From: Myxococcota bacterium
GTDB lineage: Bacteria; Myxococcota_A; UBA9160; UBA6930
Length of the DNA: 61,642 bases
NCBI GenBank assembly: GCA_028277885.1
Contig: JANQFK010000050.1
Span: 1-61,642 of the forward strand
Direction of reading: 5' to 3'
The first letter of the stretch is position 1. Each line of letters begins with the position of its first letter. A model generated the notes under the pieces. It made no database searches. It had not been told where the DNA came from and saw nothing but the letters and a program-made list of their open reading frames with translations. Made by a program: the position numbers and the translations under genes. Positions 61,348-61,642 of the stretch are shown in pieces.

Positions 61348-61642
61348 TGGCCGGGCGCCTCGCTCTCGCCGCCGGCCTGGCCGGGCTCTGCGGGCTCGGC
61401 TGCGCGCCCGTTCCCGGCGCCGCCTGGCGCGCCGCCCACCCGGACTTCGTGCGCGCGGCCCCCGCGGCGGAGGCCGCGGTGGCGCCGGTGGTGGCCTCCC
61501 TGGTGGAGCAGGCGGGGAGCCGGCGCGTCGCGGTCTCCCAGATCCGCTGGCTCGGGCTGGAGAGCGACCCGTGGCGCGAGCTCCCCGGCGAGGAGGCGCT
61601 TCTCGCCGAGGCCGCGGGCGAGGGGCTTCACGCGGTGGTGGC
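61347..61642 (+). CDS. Lipoprotein, 5' part only (cut by window edge)
   Basis: 98 codons are present. GTG start; signal peptide with lipobox GLGC (Cys19). The mature part (APVPGAAWRAAHPDFVRAAPAAEAAVAPVVASLVEQ ... VAVSQIRWLGLESDPW) shows no family I recognise. It is coupled to the SH3-domain gene by a one-base overlap. The C-terminus is outside the window. Confidence 0.6.
   Translation, partial: MAGRLALAAGLAGLCGLGCAPVPGAAWRAAHPDFVRAAPAAEAAVAPVVASLVEQAGSRRVAVSQIRWLGLESDPWRELPGEEALLAEAAGEGLHAVV

Overview
The window is GC-rich chromosomal DNA, densely coded on both strands, from a Gram-negative bacterium of the old 'deltaproteobacterial' type (Myxococcota-, Desulfobacterota- or Binatota-like). 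The pointers are an MglB/MglA-type roadblock-GTPase pair, lipoprotein signal peptides, a complete menaquinone (not ubiquinone) operon, an F420/LLM-type oxidoreductase, a mitochondrial-type EF-G and a bchE-bchJ pair. The lineage is inference. No phage, integrase, CRISPR array or rRNA was seen, and base composition looks even throughout.

Layout. 1-5.5 kb: end of an MFS / LLM oxidoreductase / Coq4-like cluster, then a large winged-helix-ATPase regulator and a small unknown gene. 5.4-10.9 kb: nei-lhr DNA-repair pair. 11-16 kb: lipid-type metabolism (MaoC hydratase plus SDR dehydrogenase), a TetR-controlled ferritin-like diiron protein, another SDR. 15.9-20.4 kb: DUF3047-like exported protein, TVP38-type membrane protein, flavoprotein disulfide reductase, glutamate dehydrogenase. 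20.4-22.2 kb: arsC, ECF sigma and zinc-finger anti-sigma, then TerB. 22.1-32 kb: merR-menG-menF-menD-menH/menB-menA-menC-menE, chained by start/stop overlaps. 32-37.4 kb: P-loop ATPase, EF-G, a 10-formyl-THF hydrolase-like enzyme, a hexapeptide acyltransferase, IF-1. 37.5-40 kb: tRNA-Ser and bchE-bchJ. 40-45 kb: decayed MBL-fold fragment, SRP RNA, dnaX-ybaB-recR, mglB-mglA. 45-53 kb: hydrolase, SpeE-like methyltransferase, priA, def, fmt, rsmB, rpe. 53-61.6 kb: tRNA-Pro, bifunctional nuclease, ridA, CPBP protease, greA, a class III cyclase with two lipoproteins, tRNA-Asn, an SH3 protein and a truncated lipoprotein.

How the genes work together. The men operon encodes every step from chorismate to menaquinone except the DHNA-CoA thioesterase, and begins with its own MerR regulator. 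BchE and BchJ act at the Mg-protoporphyrin stage of bacteriochlorophyll synthesis. No other bch, puf or pufC-type gene is visible here, but the region before bchE carries two tandem TGT-N12-ACA-like sites spaced as CrtJ/PpsR sites are in purple bacteria. The 40.5-44.8 and 46.6-52.8 kb blocks are information-processing genes.

Most unusual features: (1) a dispersed two-hairpin repeat family, at least eight copies, whose stems change sequence but keep pairing; one copy lies in frame inside lhr; (2) bchE-bchJ with CrtJ/PpsR-like operators; (3) an in-frame menH-menB fusion next to a 29-bp tandem duplication; (4) a recurring TANNNT box 6-8 nt before start codons, suggesting common leaderless translation; (5) an fmt gene with no canonical start codon. 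All calls were made by reading the sequence; no database search was run.
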